Under the pieces are notes generated by a model. The model saw only the letters and a program-made list of their open reading frames with translations. It was not told where the DNA came from and searched no databases. From the NCBI GenBank assembly GCA_002682825.1, contig NOKP01000006.1, positions 1,736,001 to 1,800,000 on the forward strand: a stretch of DNA of 64,000 bases. Direction: 5' to 3'. The stretch is from Neonectria sp. B-13. Taxonomy: Eukaryota; Ascomycota; Sordariomycetes; Hypocreales; Nectriaceae. The position numbers and the translations under genes are program-made. Shown here one piece after another: positions 34,901-45,818 of the stretch (position 1 is its first letter; the number at the start of each line of letters is the position of its first letter).

Positions 34901-36948
34901 CGATCCATCTGGCTTTTGCAAGGAGATTGAAATTTGAATGTGCTGGCTTTATTAGGCCTTGTGCTGCAGGGCGTTTCCCGGGGGGTCATCCCTAGCTGGC
35001 TGTCTTGTCTGCTCTGATTCTTGAGCTCAGGGCCTTGCACGGGAAGACTCGCGCCTGTTTTGCCGGCTCAGGTACCTGCGCAGAGGCTGGGAGATTGCGC
35101 CGCGGCTGAGGTACCCCGGGCCTGCCGCTGGGGGCACTCCACTCGGGACCGCCTCAGTGGACAGCCCCCGAGTCAAGCGGCCGACCGGGGGATTCGACAG
35201 AGGTTGAGAGAGGCACAGAGGACATGGACAGTGCCATGACAATTAGCGGACGTCGAGCGCATCTCATCTCATCCCATCCCCCTCTCCATCCTGTCTAGGA
35301 CCCCAGGGCTCGTCGTCCAGTTGATCCATTGATCCAGTGATCCTGGATGGTCCGTGAGCAGAGCCATATCTCGGCTCGGCCTGTCCATCCATGCGGTTTC
35401 CCCAAGCGACCCAAGAGATGCTCCTTAGCGGTTGATTGACGGACAGACAGAGATTGACGGCGACGAGAGGCAAGCCTAGGTGGTGCATTTATTGCTTTTT
35501 GACAGTGGAAAAGCAGTGTCTCTGAGGTCCAACAAAGAAAGCTATTGACTCGTACTGACTCCATCAACAAATCTACTCTGCCCATGTCGGGGGCCATGGA
35601 CGGGGAGCTCATGTACCCTTGCCGTGAGGTACCCTCATGCCAGGTACCCGCCTGGCTTGGCTTGTCAAGGTCGCAGAAGCGGTTTGCTCGCAATGCGCAC
35701 TGTGAGGGCCGGCTTAGCCGTGGTTGCTTGGCCCTGAGCATTTGTTCCAGACCAACTTAACGAGTCCATGCGTGGTGCCTTGAGGCAGCCGAGGACCAGA
35801 CTCAAGAGCCTGGATCAGTAGTACAGTGCGCAGTTGGCGAAACTCGGTGTGGGATGCGTGGCCCATGGATCCCCGGTTTTCGCGACAGGCAGTACATCCG
35901 CCAAGGTACCGGCTAGCCCACTGTAACCGGCCGCCCACTTGGAGCGGGTTGGCCTAGGCCCTAGGGGCTGGGCTTGGTCGTGGTGCAGGTGGCCTCTGCG
36001 CCCTGGCTCTCCACTGACCGGCCTCTGCTCACTGGCCACTGGCTCGGCCTACCGCACCTCTTGCTCGTAGGTACCCAGGTACTTCGTACCGGTCGACCAT
36101 CCCATCTCTCTTCCCCTTTCCTCCATTCCATCTCTCCATTCCCCAATCCGCCATCCGCCATCCGCCATCCGCCATCGCCATCCACCATCCTCATCTGCCT
36201 CTTGTCGAACTTACTTGGGGGCTCTCCTTGGACGTCCCTTCGACCCGAATCGACTCGGCCGTCCTTCCTGCTGAGCGTCTGCAGGTGAGTGAATCAACAG
36301 CAACAAAATCCCATCCCATCCCGTTTCCCCTGGAGCTGCGTTGCGTTGGCGTGCGGAGCGAAGGTGGTCTGCAGATCAGGCCCTTGGTGCGTTGGGACCT
36401 GCGAGGTCCAGATTCGACCTCAGGTGGCTGCTGCCCGTTTGCTGCTTGCTGGCTCCCACGGAGCTTCGCCCAGCTCTCGCACTCGCGCCCTGGTTCTTCT
36501 GCCCGTCTCCAGTGTCCCCCCCAGCTTGGCCTATAGGGAATAGGGGCGAGCAGTCGTGTCCGCGTCCTACATCAGCCTCCTGCGGCTGCGGTTGCGCTGC
36601 GTCTGCGTCTGCGTCTGGCCTGCACCGAGGCTTTTTGCCGCGCCCCCAGAATCCCACCCAACGCCCTGACAAGAATGGCACCTCGCCTCATCCTCTCTCG
36701 TCCAACCGCACGCCACGCCACTCGTCCTTGTTTTCATTAATCCCCCTTTCCGCTCTCGACTCGCTGCAGAACTCTAACCGCTTTTTATCAGCGCTGACCG
36801 CCGTTTTCTCGACTTTGTTTACAGACATCGATTATCCACGTCCAGCTTTCGCTTTTCCATCACTGCATACCTCCCGCCTTGTCCCGAACACCCGTTTCCT
36901 TGCCTACGCGTCCCGAAGGTGGTCCTGCGGTGACCGCCCCACGCCGCC
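31946..36948. other. 5-kb divergent intergenic region
   Basis: Between the starts of the aldo-keto reductase (-) and casein kinase I (+). No convincing coding sequence on either strand. About 32380-33450 is relatively AT-rich; 36100-36948 is C/T-rich on the + strand and probably the kinase leader. It contains a CCGCCAT repeat (36146-36190) and one GTACTTCGTA motif (36079-36088). Confidence 0.5.
36146..36190. repeat. CCGCCAT heptamer repeat
   Basis: About six units of CCGCCAT with decay at the 3' end, in the leader of the casein kinase gene. Confidence 0.8.
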
Positions 36949-38438
36949 ATGGCTTCCAGCTCGTCCAACGTCGTCGGCGTCCACTACAGGGTCGGCAAGA
37001 AGATTGGAGAGGGCTCATTTGGTGTTATCTTCGAGGGCACCAATCTGTTGAACAACCAGCAGGTTGCCATCAAGTTCGTGAGTTTATTGCACCGCGCCCG
37101 CTGAGCCCCGATCTCGGCTTACCCAGTGTGCTCAACTAACAATGTACAATAGGAACCCCGAAAGAGTGATGCTCCCCAACTGCGAGATGAATATCGAACA
37201 TACAAGATCCTCGTCGGCTGCCGTAAGAATTAGTTCACCTGTCCGGCCCGCCCTCGCATCACTGACATATACCCTTAGCCGGCATCCCTAATGTCTACTA
37301 CTTCGGACAGGAAGGCCTCCACAATATTCTGGTGATCGACCTTCTTGGTCCCTCGCTCGAGGATCTCTTCGACCACTGCGGCCGACGCTTTTCCATCAAG
37401 ACTGTTGTGATGGTTGCCAAGCAGATGCTGTCAAGGGTCCAGACCATCCACGAGAAGAACCTCATCTATCGTGACATCAAGCCCGACAACTTCCTCATCG
37501 GCCGCCCCGGTACCAAGGCCTCCAGCGTGATCCACGTCGTCGACTTTGGCATGGCCAAGCAATACCGTGACCCTAAGACGAAGCAGCACATCCCTTACCG
37601 CGAGCGAAAATCCCTTTCCGGAACTGCCCGTTACATGAGCATCAACACCCATCTGGGCCGTGAGCAGTCCCGACGAGACGATCTCGAGGCCCTTGGCCAC
37701 GTCTTCCTATACTTCCTCCGCGGCGGTCTTCCCTGGCAGGGCCTGAAGGCTGCCACCAACAAGCAGAAGTACGAGAAGATTGGCGAGAAGAAGCAGACCA
37801 CTGTTATCAAGGATCTGTGCGAGGGCTTCCCCGAGGAGTTCTCCAAGTACCTCACCTACGTCCGAAACCTCGGCTTCGAGGACACACCCGACTACGATTA
37901 TCTTCGAGAGCTCTTCACTCAATCCCTCAAGAACACCGGTGAGGTCGAAGATGGAGAGTACGACTGGATGAAGATCTCGAAGGATTCGGGAAAGGGATGG
38001 GACTCCATGAAGAACCACAACGCGTACCTCCACAACCCAAACGTGCGCCCCGGCCCCTCTCAGATGGAGCTCCACAGCGGCCACCGCCCCGGGAATACCA
38101 CCTCTCACCAACAAGCACAAAACCTCACTGTCGGCCGTTTAAACGCCGCGCAACCCCCTCCTCCGTCTCCGATCAAGCAGATGGGCAAGCAGAGAGATCG
38201 GCCAAGCGTCCCCGGCGCGTTGTCGGCGCAGCGGGGGAGCGGAGCTGGGGGTCTCCGCGATATGGCTACCCCGACTGGCTCGACTCAAGCCCAGTTCCAG
38301 AACAGCGCCCAGAACCTGCCCCAGCCGAGGACCTCCCAGCAGGGCCCGCCGACCCAAACAACCCAGCCTAACGGCCGACCCGTCGACCCTCAGCCCAGCG
38401 GCTTCCAGAAGCTTATGAAGACGCTGTGCTGCGGTTAG
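36949..38438 (+). CDS. Casein kinase I, palmitoylated Yck-type
   Basis: Ser/Thr kinase of about 452 residues; exons 36949-37077, 37153-37222 and 37279-38438, in frame. Visible: glycine loop GEGSFG (20-25), ATP-binding Lys42 in VAIKF, catalytic Asp132 in [11 protein letters not shown] at 155-157, and the CK1-specific [13 protein letters not shown] in place of the APE motif. After the kinase domain (to about 310) comes a Pro/Gln-rich tail ending in LCCG. A C-terminal cysteine pair is the palmitoylation anchor of yeast Yck1/Yck2 and sorts this protein with the plasma-membrane CK1 branch rather than the nuclear Hrr25 branch. Expected roles are nutrient sensing, endocytosis and morphogenesis. The GCC-GCC before ATG gives a strong start context. 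Confidence 0.96.
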
Positions 38439-39426
38439 TTGCATTTCGTCGGCTATCGGGACTGTTTGTGTATCTATTGCTGTGGGATTTTGCCTCAGGA
38501 TCTTCACATTGATGGCGACCCTATTCCAAGGAGGATCCCACACCCGGAGGAATGGTTGGAGGCGAATGCCTGAATGGAGAAGATTTGTCGTTGAACGGAA
38601 GCGGAGTTGAGGAAGAGTAGCCTCATTCGGTGACAAGAGCTTTCAGGATCTCGAACGGCGAAGGAAAATCTCGAGCGATAACACGGCCCTGGGATCTCCA
38701 TCAGTCGAAATGAGCCAACACCATCTACGTACTATAGACATCCCCGGAACTGATGGGAGACCATGTCCATTCACGGCCAACATCGAAGAGAGCAGCATTG
38801 CCTGATGGATACAGGTCTGGGAATCGGGAAGGCTTTCCTTTTTATGTCTGGTATTCCATCACCAAACTATACTAAAACCAGTTTAATCTTCAGCGCATCA
38901 CGGCGCAGGGAGATGGAGCAGGGCAGCATTGGGTCTGGTTCGGTGTTATTTCCTCTCCTCTTTCTCATGATGCTGTCTATAATACTTGTCTTTGATCACC
39001 TGCCGAGACGAAGTCATTCCGAGCCGGTGAGAGTGGAGTGAGGTGAAGCGAAGCGAGAGGTGTGTCGGGGTGCAGATGCGAGAAGTAGGAAGTTTGTGGG
39101 GAGGGATTCGGGAACAGAAGTTTGGTGATTTGTTTGTGAGATGAGATAGAGCACTATAGGGAGTTTTTGTCAGGTACAACTTGTAATGGGAAAAAAGGCG
39201 TTGCCAATATTATCATCGCCCCTTGCTTTTCAATAACCGCACACCAAGTATCATCACATTTATGTAACATTAGAAGCATCCCATTTGAGAGACGCCTAAA
39301 CCAGAGACTACCATGCCGTCCCTGCCTTAACCTGCTTGACTGCTCTGTCGACGCCGAAGGTCAACCGTAATGCTCTCTCTGCTCCTCTGAAATTCGGATA
39401 TCAAACCCAATCATGGAGTGGTGACA
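38439..39426. other. Convergent intergenic region
   Basis: 988 bases between the stops of casein kinase I (+) and the p24 gene (-). It must carry both 3' UTRs. Nothing coding seen. Confidence 0.6.
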
Positions 39427-40328
39427 TTAGGTCAGCTTCTGCTTGATGAAGAATGATCGGAGATGCGACAGCTGCCAGGTGCAAGTAATTCCCAAGACGA
39501 CAAGCTGGAGAATGATCCAGCGAATAACACGAGCGTTGGTAGACTCGGATTGATCTCGGAATTCAGCCTCTCGCTCCTAAGGGGATGAACGATGATTAGC
39601 CCTTTGCTTCCATCTTATACTAGGCCGTTCGATTTGACTGCCAAGCTATCGCTCGAGGACCAGCACTTGTATAGCACGGAGCACTAATAGTTACAAATGC
39701 GAAAGGTGGGACGTGTACTTACTCGCTGGAAGACTTGCTCTCTTCGGATATCGTTCAGTCGCGCATTCAGGTCCTTGACACGTGTCGTGATGTCCTGGAT
39801 TTTATTCTTATCGCTGCTCTCGATCTGGTTGGTCTCGCCGATAACAAGGTCTAGGGTCAACTTAATGCCGCCGTTGGGGTTTTTGGTCGACAGCCAGTTT
39901 GCGCGACCGGACGACGATGAGGGAGTGAAGCAGAACTTGTGGTCACCCGAATCGGCGGCGGAGAAGGTGAAGCGGCCGGAGGCCTGGCCACGCTGAGAGA
40001 CGACGCGGTGGTCGTTGTCAAAGATTTCCTGGAGGCATCAGAGTTAATACGCTTCTTTGGCGGCCTGGAGGAGGTGTATCGGAGCTGATCAAAGGTTTGG
40101 GGAAGAAGGGACAGGTCAACGTACATCAACAGAGATATAGATGCTGATGCCGTCGTGCTTCTGCCATGCCTGCACTCGGTCGTCGTACTCCTCCGCGGTA
40201 TAGTGTCCTACGACGAGGGTGTCCTTGGGCAGTTCCTCGTAAAAGCACTTGGGAGTTATTCCATCGATGTAGAAGTAAAGCGCGTTGGCAACGGCGCTGA
40301 GAGAGAGGAGAGGAAGGAGACCCCTCAT
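39427..40328 (-). CDS. p24/emp24 family cargo receptor, alpha subfamily (Erp1/TMED9-like)
   Basis: 219-residue type I membrane protein of COPII/COPI vesicles; exons 40328-40125, 40028-39723 and 39576-39427, all cut in phase 0. Signal peptide 1-16, then the GOLD domain beginning [18 protein letters not shown]; the disulfide pair is Cys28 and Cys101. A luminal coiled coil (about 140-175) with [20 protein letters not shown] precedes one membrane span ([16 protein letters not shown]) and a short tail containing an FF pair (COPII exit) and KQKLT, a KxKxx dilysine retrieval signal. The [13 protein letters not shown] and LRSFF signatures are typical of the alpha/TMED9 branch. Cycles between ER and Golgi. 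Divergent from SWC4 with a 445-bp shared upstream region. Confidence 0.95.
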
Positions 40329-40773
40329 TTTGGCGATTTTAGGAGAGGGTGCCGGAAGAATGGGCGGTACGAGTACTGGTGCAGTGGAGGGTGCTCTCGG
40401 TTGGCGCAATTGAAGCACTCGTCCGTGTCGAGGATCGTTCGTGGGAGATTCGTAGAGAGTGTCGTGTGTGAGGTTGCGAAGCGCAGCTGCCGTGGCGCTG
40501 GCGCAAGGGGAAGCTGCCACGTTCGAAAACCGGCCTGTCAGGGGTGGAGGTCACGTGGTGATAACGCCTCCGGGAATTGAACTCCTGCGCGTCAACCTCG
40601 ATGACTTCAAAATTTCGCGTCGGCGAACCTCAACCGGCCTCAACCAAACTCGACAAGACAAGTAACAGCCCGAAACTCTGCCGAAATCAACATCTGTTCT
40701 CAGAAAGCCCAATTTTGATGGTTCTGAGATGAAAACCGCGATTTAGCAACCCTCCCGACGACCGCCCGCCATC
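40329..40773. promoter_or_regulatory. Divergent promoter, p24 gene / SWC4
   Basis: 445 bases between outward-facing start codons. It must serve two housekeeping genes. No specific site is claimed. Confidence 0.6.
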
Positions 40774-42609
40774 ATGACATCCGACGTTCGCGACGTGCTC
40801 AACCTCAACGACGGAACTTCAGGCTCCCGGCCAGCAAAAAAACAGAAGACCGCGGCGCCTAGACCGAACTTGAAGGGCCTTGCGCGCGAAGTGCACAACC
40901 TAGGCGGCGACAACCCGATCGCGATCGTCCCCGAGGTCACTCATTTCAAGAAGCGACGCTTTGCTAATCGCAAGCCGGCTTCACGATGGGAACTACGGCC
41001 ATTTCGGAATTCTGCACGCGAGGACCCAACCTTGACGCTGCGACACTGGAGACGGGTGGGGGATAAGGGGGAGGGAGAGTCGCAGGAGCAGGCACCAGGA
41101 ACGACGGACGAGAACGCTCAGCACCCAAATGACGAAATGGAAGATAGTGCCTTCGCAAAATACAACGTCCAGGTGTCTGTGCCACAGTACAGTGAAGGCC
41201 AATATCAACAATCACTTCAGAACAGCGACTGGACCAAGGGGGAGACGGACTATCTGCTGGAGCTGGCCCGCGACTTCGACCTGCGATGGTCCGTGATCTG
41301 GGACCGATACGAGTGGAATCCGCCTGCAACCAACGGGGAGGCGACCGCCGATGGCGACGAGAGTAAGGCTATCGTGCCGGCAACGCGATCCCGCTCAATG
41401 GAGGACTTGAAGGCACGGTACTACGAGGTGGCATCCAAGATGATGGCGGCGCAAAAGCCGGCCCAGTACATGACACAACCCGAGTTCGCGCTTCACGAAC
41501 TAATGGCCCACTTCAACCCTCAACAGGAGCGATTGCGAAAGGAGTTTGCACTCAACGCCCTAACTCGATCACGCGAGGAGGCGCGAGAGGAGGAGTCGTT
41601 GCTGCTTGAAATCAAGAGAATACTGGCACGCAGCGAACGGTTCAACGACGAACGTCGGGAACTGTACAATCGCCTCGACTACCCCCGTGCGGACACGGAT
41701 ATCAACGCCTTCAAGTCTTCTGCCGGCTTGCAGAACTTGCTGCAGAATTTGATGAGTGCCGACAAATCCAAGAAGCGCAAGTCGTTGATGCCCCTGGAAG
41801 GTGCTAGCCCGTCAGCTCCTCCTGGCCCCCCACAGGTTGCTGCTACCCAGGAAGCCGGACGACGCGAGAGCACTGCTACTTCAACTGGCCCTCGCGAGCC
41901 CGTTACCGCCGCGCCGACGCCTACTTCCACCAGCAAAAAGGGTCAACAGGAGAAGCCCGAGCGGCGGAAGCTTACCACCCAAGAGGAAGTGATATATGGT
42001 GTAACCCATCACGACCGCCTGGGCTCTGGGCCTACCTTCCGCACCGAGAAGATCAACAAGTTGTTCTCTCACAAGTCTAATCAGCAGCAAATGCGCATCA
42101 CCAACGTCCTCAATGAACTAGACGTGCCTAATAAGCTTGCCATGCCTACGGCGGCGACCACCCATCAGTACGAGCAACTCCTGGCAGCCGTGAATAGTCT
42201 GCTCGACGCTCGCAAGGTGTGGGACAAACTTGATGCCGAGATCAAGGTGGAACAGGCCAAGAAGGCAGAGCACGAAGACTTGCTAGCCATTGTGGAAGAG
42301 ACAGCCGTCATGGAAGCGGGGATAGAGAGGAGGAAAGCCGCAGAAACGGAGGGGGTGACTAGACTTGCTGCCGATTTGTCGAAGGAGAAGGGAGATGCTA
42401 CTGCAACCACCAAGCCTGCCAGCGGAGATGCGACAAAGAACGCCAACGAGACAGCAGATGCCAAGACGGAAGCTTCGATGAAGACCGAGGAAGAGAACGG
42501 TGAGGCCGATAAGGACGGCCGTCCGGGTAGCAGCAGTGCTGCACAGAAACGCAGCGCGAGCGTTCTTAGCGGGGCGAGCGACAAGAGCGTCAAACGGCAG
42601 AAGAAGTAG
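40774..42609 (+). CDS. swc4: SWR1/NuA4 complex subunit Swc4 (DMAP1 homologue)
   Basis: Single-exon nuclear protein of 611 residues. The N-terminus (DVRDVLNL, then EVTHFKKRRFANRKPASRW) and the SANT/Myb-like domain starting at DWTKGETDYLLELARDFDLR (about 150-235) match Swc4/Eaf2. The DMAP1-like region lies at about 400-500 (HHDRLGSGPTFRTEKINKLF and the LDVPNKLAMPT helix). The C-terminal 100 residues are Lys/Glu/Ala-rich and end in a basic KRQKK. Swc4 is shared by SWR1 (H2A.Z deposition) and NuA4 (H4/H2A acetylation). An intronless gene of this size is unremarkable here. Confidence is high because several separated motifs agree. Confidence 0.95.
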   Translation: MTSDVRDVLNLNDGTSGSRPAKKQKTAAPRPNLKGLAREVHNLGGDNPIAIVPEVTHFKKRRFANRKPASRWELRPFRNSAREDPTLTLRHWRRVGDKGEGESQEQAPGTTDENAQHPNDEMEDSAFAKYNVQVSVPQYSEGQYQQSLQNSDWTKGETDYLLELARDFDLRWSVIWDRYEWNPPATNGEATADGDESKAIVPATRSRSMEDLKARYYEVASKMMAAQKPAQYMTQPEFALHELMAHFNPQQERLRKEFALNALTRSREEAREEESLLLEIKRILARSERFNDERRELYNRLDYPRADTDINAFKSSAGLQNLLQNLMSADKSKKRKSLMPLEGASPSAPPGPPQVAATQEAGRRESTATSTGPREPVTAAPTPTSTSKKGQQEKPERRKLTTQEEVIYGVTHHDRLGSGPTFRTEKINKLFSHKSNQQQMRITNVLNELDVPNKLAMPTAATTHQYEQLLAAVNSLLDARKVWDKLDAEIKVEQAKKAEHEDLLAIVEETAVMEAGIERRKAAETEGVTRLAADLSKEKGDATATTKPASGDATKNANETADAKTEASMKTEEENGEADKDGRPGSSSAAQKRSASVLSGASDKSVKRQKK

Positions 42610-45600
42610 GAGGTACCACCGAAGTACACCTATACTTGCCTCCATGCACTGGTGACTTTTCGATGCAAGAGACGACCAGTGGTGAAACATGTCGTGGGGA
42701 CACAGGGTCCCATGGCAATATGACGACAGTTTACCGGCGTCGGTAGTTGTCGGGTGTTATCTGTAGCCCAGACCAACCCCAGCAGGAACGGGGTCCTCCT
42801 TTACCTTGAAGGGCATCTAGGTGGGGATCATGACGACGGATGGAGGTCGACAACGCGGGATATACTGGAACTGAAGCAGAACGTCCACTCTGAAGGAAGC
42901 GCCCACGACGGTGCAGTGCATGGTGATTGCTGGAACATCGTTTGCAGCTTCCTGCGGCCTAGGCGGTCTAGGCTTGCATCTGTTTGGCAGCGAAACCATC
43001 CCCACAGCGAGAACGACCCCGAGATGGATGGGTGGGATGGCGGATCACGAAACACGGGTGGTGGGGGGATATCCCCGTGGGAGGTGTGTGACATGGAGCG
43101 CCTACGCCGGTGACGTGGGAAACATGAAGAGTATAAGGAGATCTGTTTCGAAGACAGGGATAGATCATCAAGGGCGGTGGGCAGTGTACAGTTGTGGAGG
43201 AAGAATAGACGCTGGGAACACTTGCGGGAGGTTAGGACCTGTCGTCCTATTAAACAACCTGCAGCTCATCGGCGGCTGCAGCGAGGCTATGGCTTAATAT
43301 AGCTACCGGTTCCTAAAAATACCAAAACCCCATGCGCGCGTGGAAACCAACTCCCAGATGACCTAGATCGGGATGAAACACCCGGTCTAGGCTCCCGTAG
43401 GGCTATGTACTGTGCTTTTCCCCCGTCTGGTGTGTTGGGCCGGGACGTGGGCGGCGGCAGCATGCCGTGGGGTGGAGGAAGGGCCATACCGGCGTCTCGG
43501 GACACACGTCGGACACCAATCGGCTGGACGAGACCATCTCCAGATGCCGCCGGACCCCTGGGAGCGCCCGGCGGGTCGGGATGATGTTGGACGGTGCTTG
43601 GGAACGAAGCGTGAGGGAGGGGGCGTGTGCACAGGTGGCTCGCAGGAGGATGAGGTCACTGGGCGTCAAGACGAGGACGAAGATTCGACGAGAGGCGGGG
43701 GACGAGGTGGGTTGGGGTTCGCGGAGATGGGGGGGTTCGGTTCTGTCTTGTGTAGGAGGCGGCAAGACGCATAATGATGCTGCAGCACCGATGGAGATGT
43801 CCACGAGGAGGAGGGCGTGCGTGTAAGTAAGCGCATGGGAAGCCGCCGGCGTTCATCGTCGAGCCCATGGCAGTGGTGTAGTTCGTTCGTGCCTTGCATG
43901 TCGGACCCATCAGGACGACCCGAGGGAAGATGACGTCTCGACGCTGCATGGAAGCGAAGCCATGAACGGGATAAAAATAGCAGCTCTATGCGCCGTACCT
44001 GCGGGAGGCAGAAGGGGGAGGGGGCGTTCTAGAAACTGGGGGATGGAAGCAGAACGTAGGGGTGGGAGACTGTGTAAGTCAGGGCGCTTAGCCGGCGGTT
44101 AGAGGAAGCATGTGCCATTGGGCGGTTATCTGTGACGAATCTTGCCTCTCAAGGACAGAAATGACTTATTTTTAGGCGTGGGGAAGATGAGGGAGAGAGA
44201 TGATGATGCTCAGGGGGCGAATATGGGGGAAGAGGTGTGTGATGAAGACGCGCCTTTGGGAAATATCCCGTAGAGAATGGCTTCGTTGGTTTGGTGTTGA
44301 GGCTCTGAGTGGTGACGTGCAGGGGTGGTTGGCAGGACGGCGCTGTGATTGGCCGGATCTTCCATGTCGTTTGGTTTCATCGTTCCCAAGGCGAAGACTT
44401 CGAAGACAAAAACGGAAGAGAAGGAAAACGTCGATCTTGGGCAGGTTTCGGATTCGGGAGAGTAATGTTTCCCAATCGTTTGTAGACAGACCTGGAAACG
44501 TTGTTCTGTGTCGACGTCATATTAAAAAGGCTGTATCAAAATGCCTACCTGAAGCCGTCTTGGCCAAAGCGCTCGGTGCAATCGTTGCCCCCCCATGCGC
44601 CTGTCAGAAGGAAAAAAAACAGGGCGGTAGCAGGAAAAATCCCAGCTCTCCGTTTGCCAACCTCGGCACGAAGCGCACTACCCAGGCGATGCTGCGACGG
44701 GACGGCTCGGCGAACAGCGGGTCTCCCCTGTTGGAACCGGGCCGCGCTTGATGGGAGGGGTCAAACGTGGCCCTGGCCTGGCGTTTTCCTTTCCTCTCCT
44801 TTGCCTTTGTCCCTTTGCTTTGAGTTTGATAATTCCGAGCAGTTCTCTCGGGTCCCGGGAGGGTATCTGGCAGGGGGTCTGGGGAACCCAACTGGCTGGA
44901 GGATTAGGTCGAAGGCTGAGCGAGGAAATCTGCTCGAATGGCGGAATTATGAGCAGGTCGCTGAGCCTAATGACTGGGGATCGCCAAACCATGGGACCAA
45001 CCGCCAACGACTGGCCAACCAACCGTCCAATCCGTCCACCCATCCATCCTCCGAGGCTCCAACAAGGTTGTGTCACACAATGCCGCTTCCTTCCAAGTTC
45101 CAACCGGCTTACCCTCTTTCTCCTCTTCAAGTCTTCAAGACCAATTCACGCCAGCCTATACCCACTGATTTCGCAGATGTTGCACAATCATGTCCGCTAG
45201 GAAGCAATTGTATGGAAAACTCAACTTGATTTGTGGTTATGCATGGTCCTCGTCAATCGCGCTCAACTTCGGGCGCCAACGACGCCCGTTTCCGACAAGC
45301 TGGGCAAGCGACGGACGGCGGCGGCACTCCCGGCTCGCCGCTGTGTTGGCTCCCCCCCCCCCCAGTCGCTTGGCGCTGGGGTTCAAGGGAGGCAAGACGC
45401 CACGGCAGAGACCATCCGATAAATACATGGAAGCGCCTCGAGCAAGTGGAGCGGGAGCCGTGGCTCGCGGCCAACCGCGTCGTGCCATCCACCATGGTAC
45501 CGATACCTTTCCCAATATCTTTTCTCGCCCACGGCATGAACGGGGCCGACGGCGAGGGAAACGCAGAACGCCGCGAGGTGTGAGTGAAGCAGACTAAGGG

Positions 45601-45795
45601 GCCGCGTAGGCAATACTCGACCGTGGCATCGTAAAGCCCGGAACGCCGGCAATGGCGAGGAACTGAAATGCCCAGCGCTGGCTGGCTAGGTACTTTGACC
45701 CACTGGGTTTTGCTGAACCAGGCAAGCCCACATCAACAGACGCAGACGCTCAACTAGACGCAAACGCTGATGCCGCTGGTGGGAGCGAGGAGCCA

Positions 45796-45818
45796 GGTGC
45801 GAGGTGCGAGGTGCGAGT
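45796..45818. repeat. GTGCGAG heptamer repeat
   Basis: Three direct units of the heptamer in gene-free DNA. Confidence 0.75.

Noticed and set aside
43995..44045. Possible G-quadruplex (four G-runs)
   Set aside because: Loops of about 8 and 13 nt are long, and the region has no gene or promoter to relate it to.
44501..45229. 242-codon + strand open frame in the gene-free stretch
   Set aside because: Composition is random (Arg/Pro/Trp-rich), no motif, and other overlapping frames are equally open.
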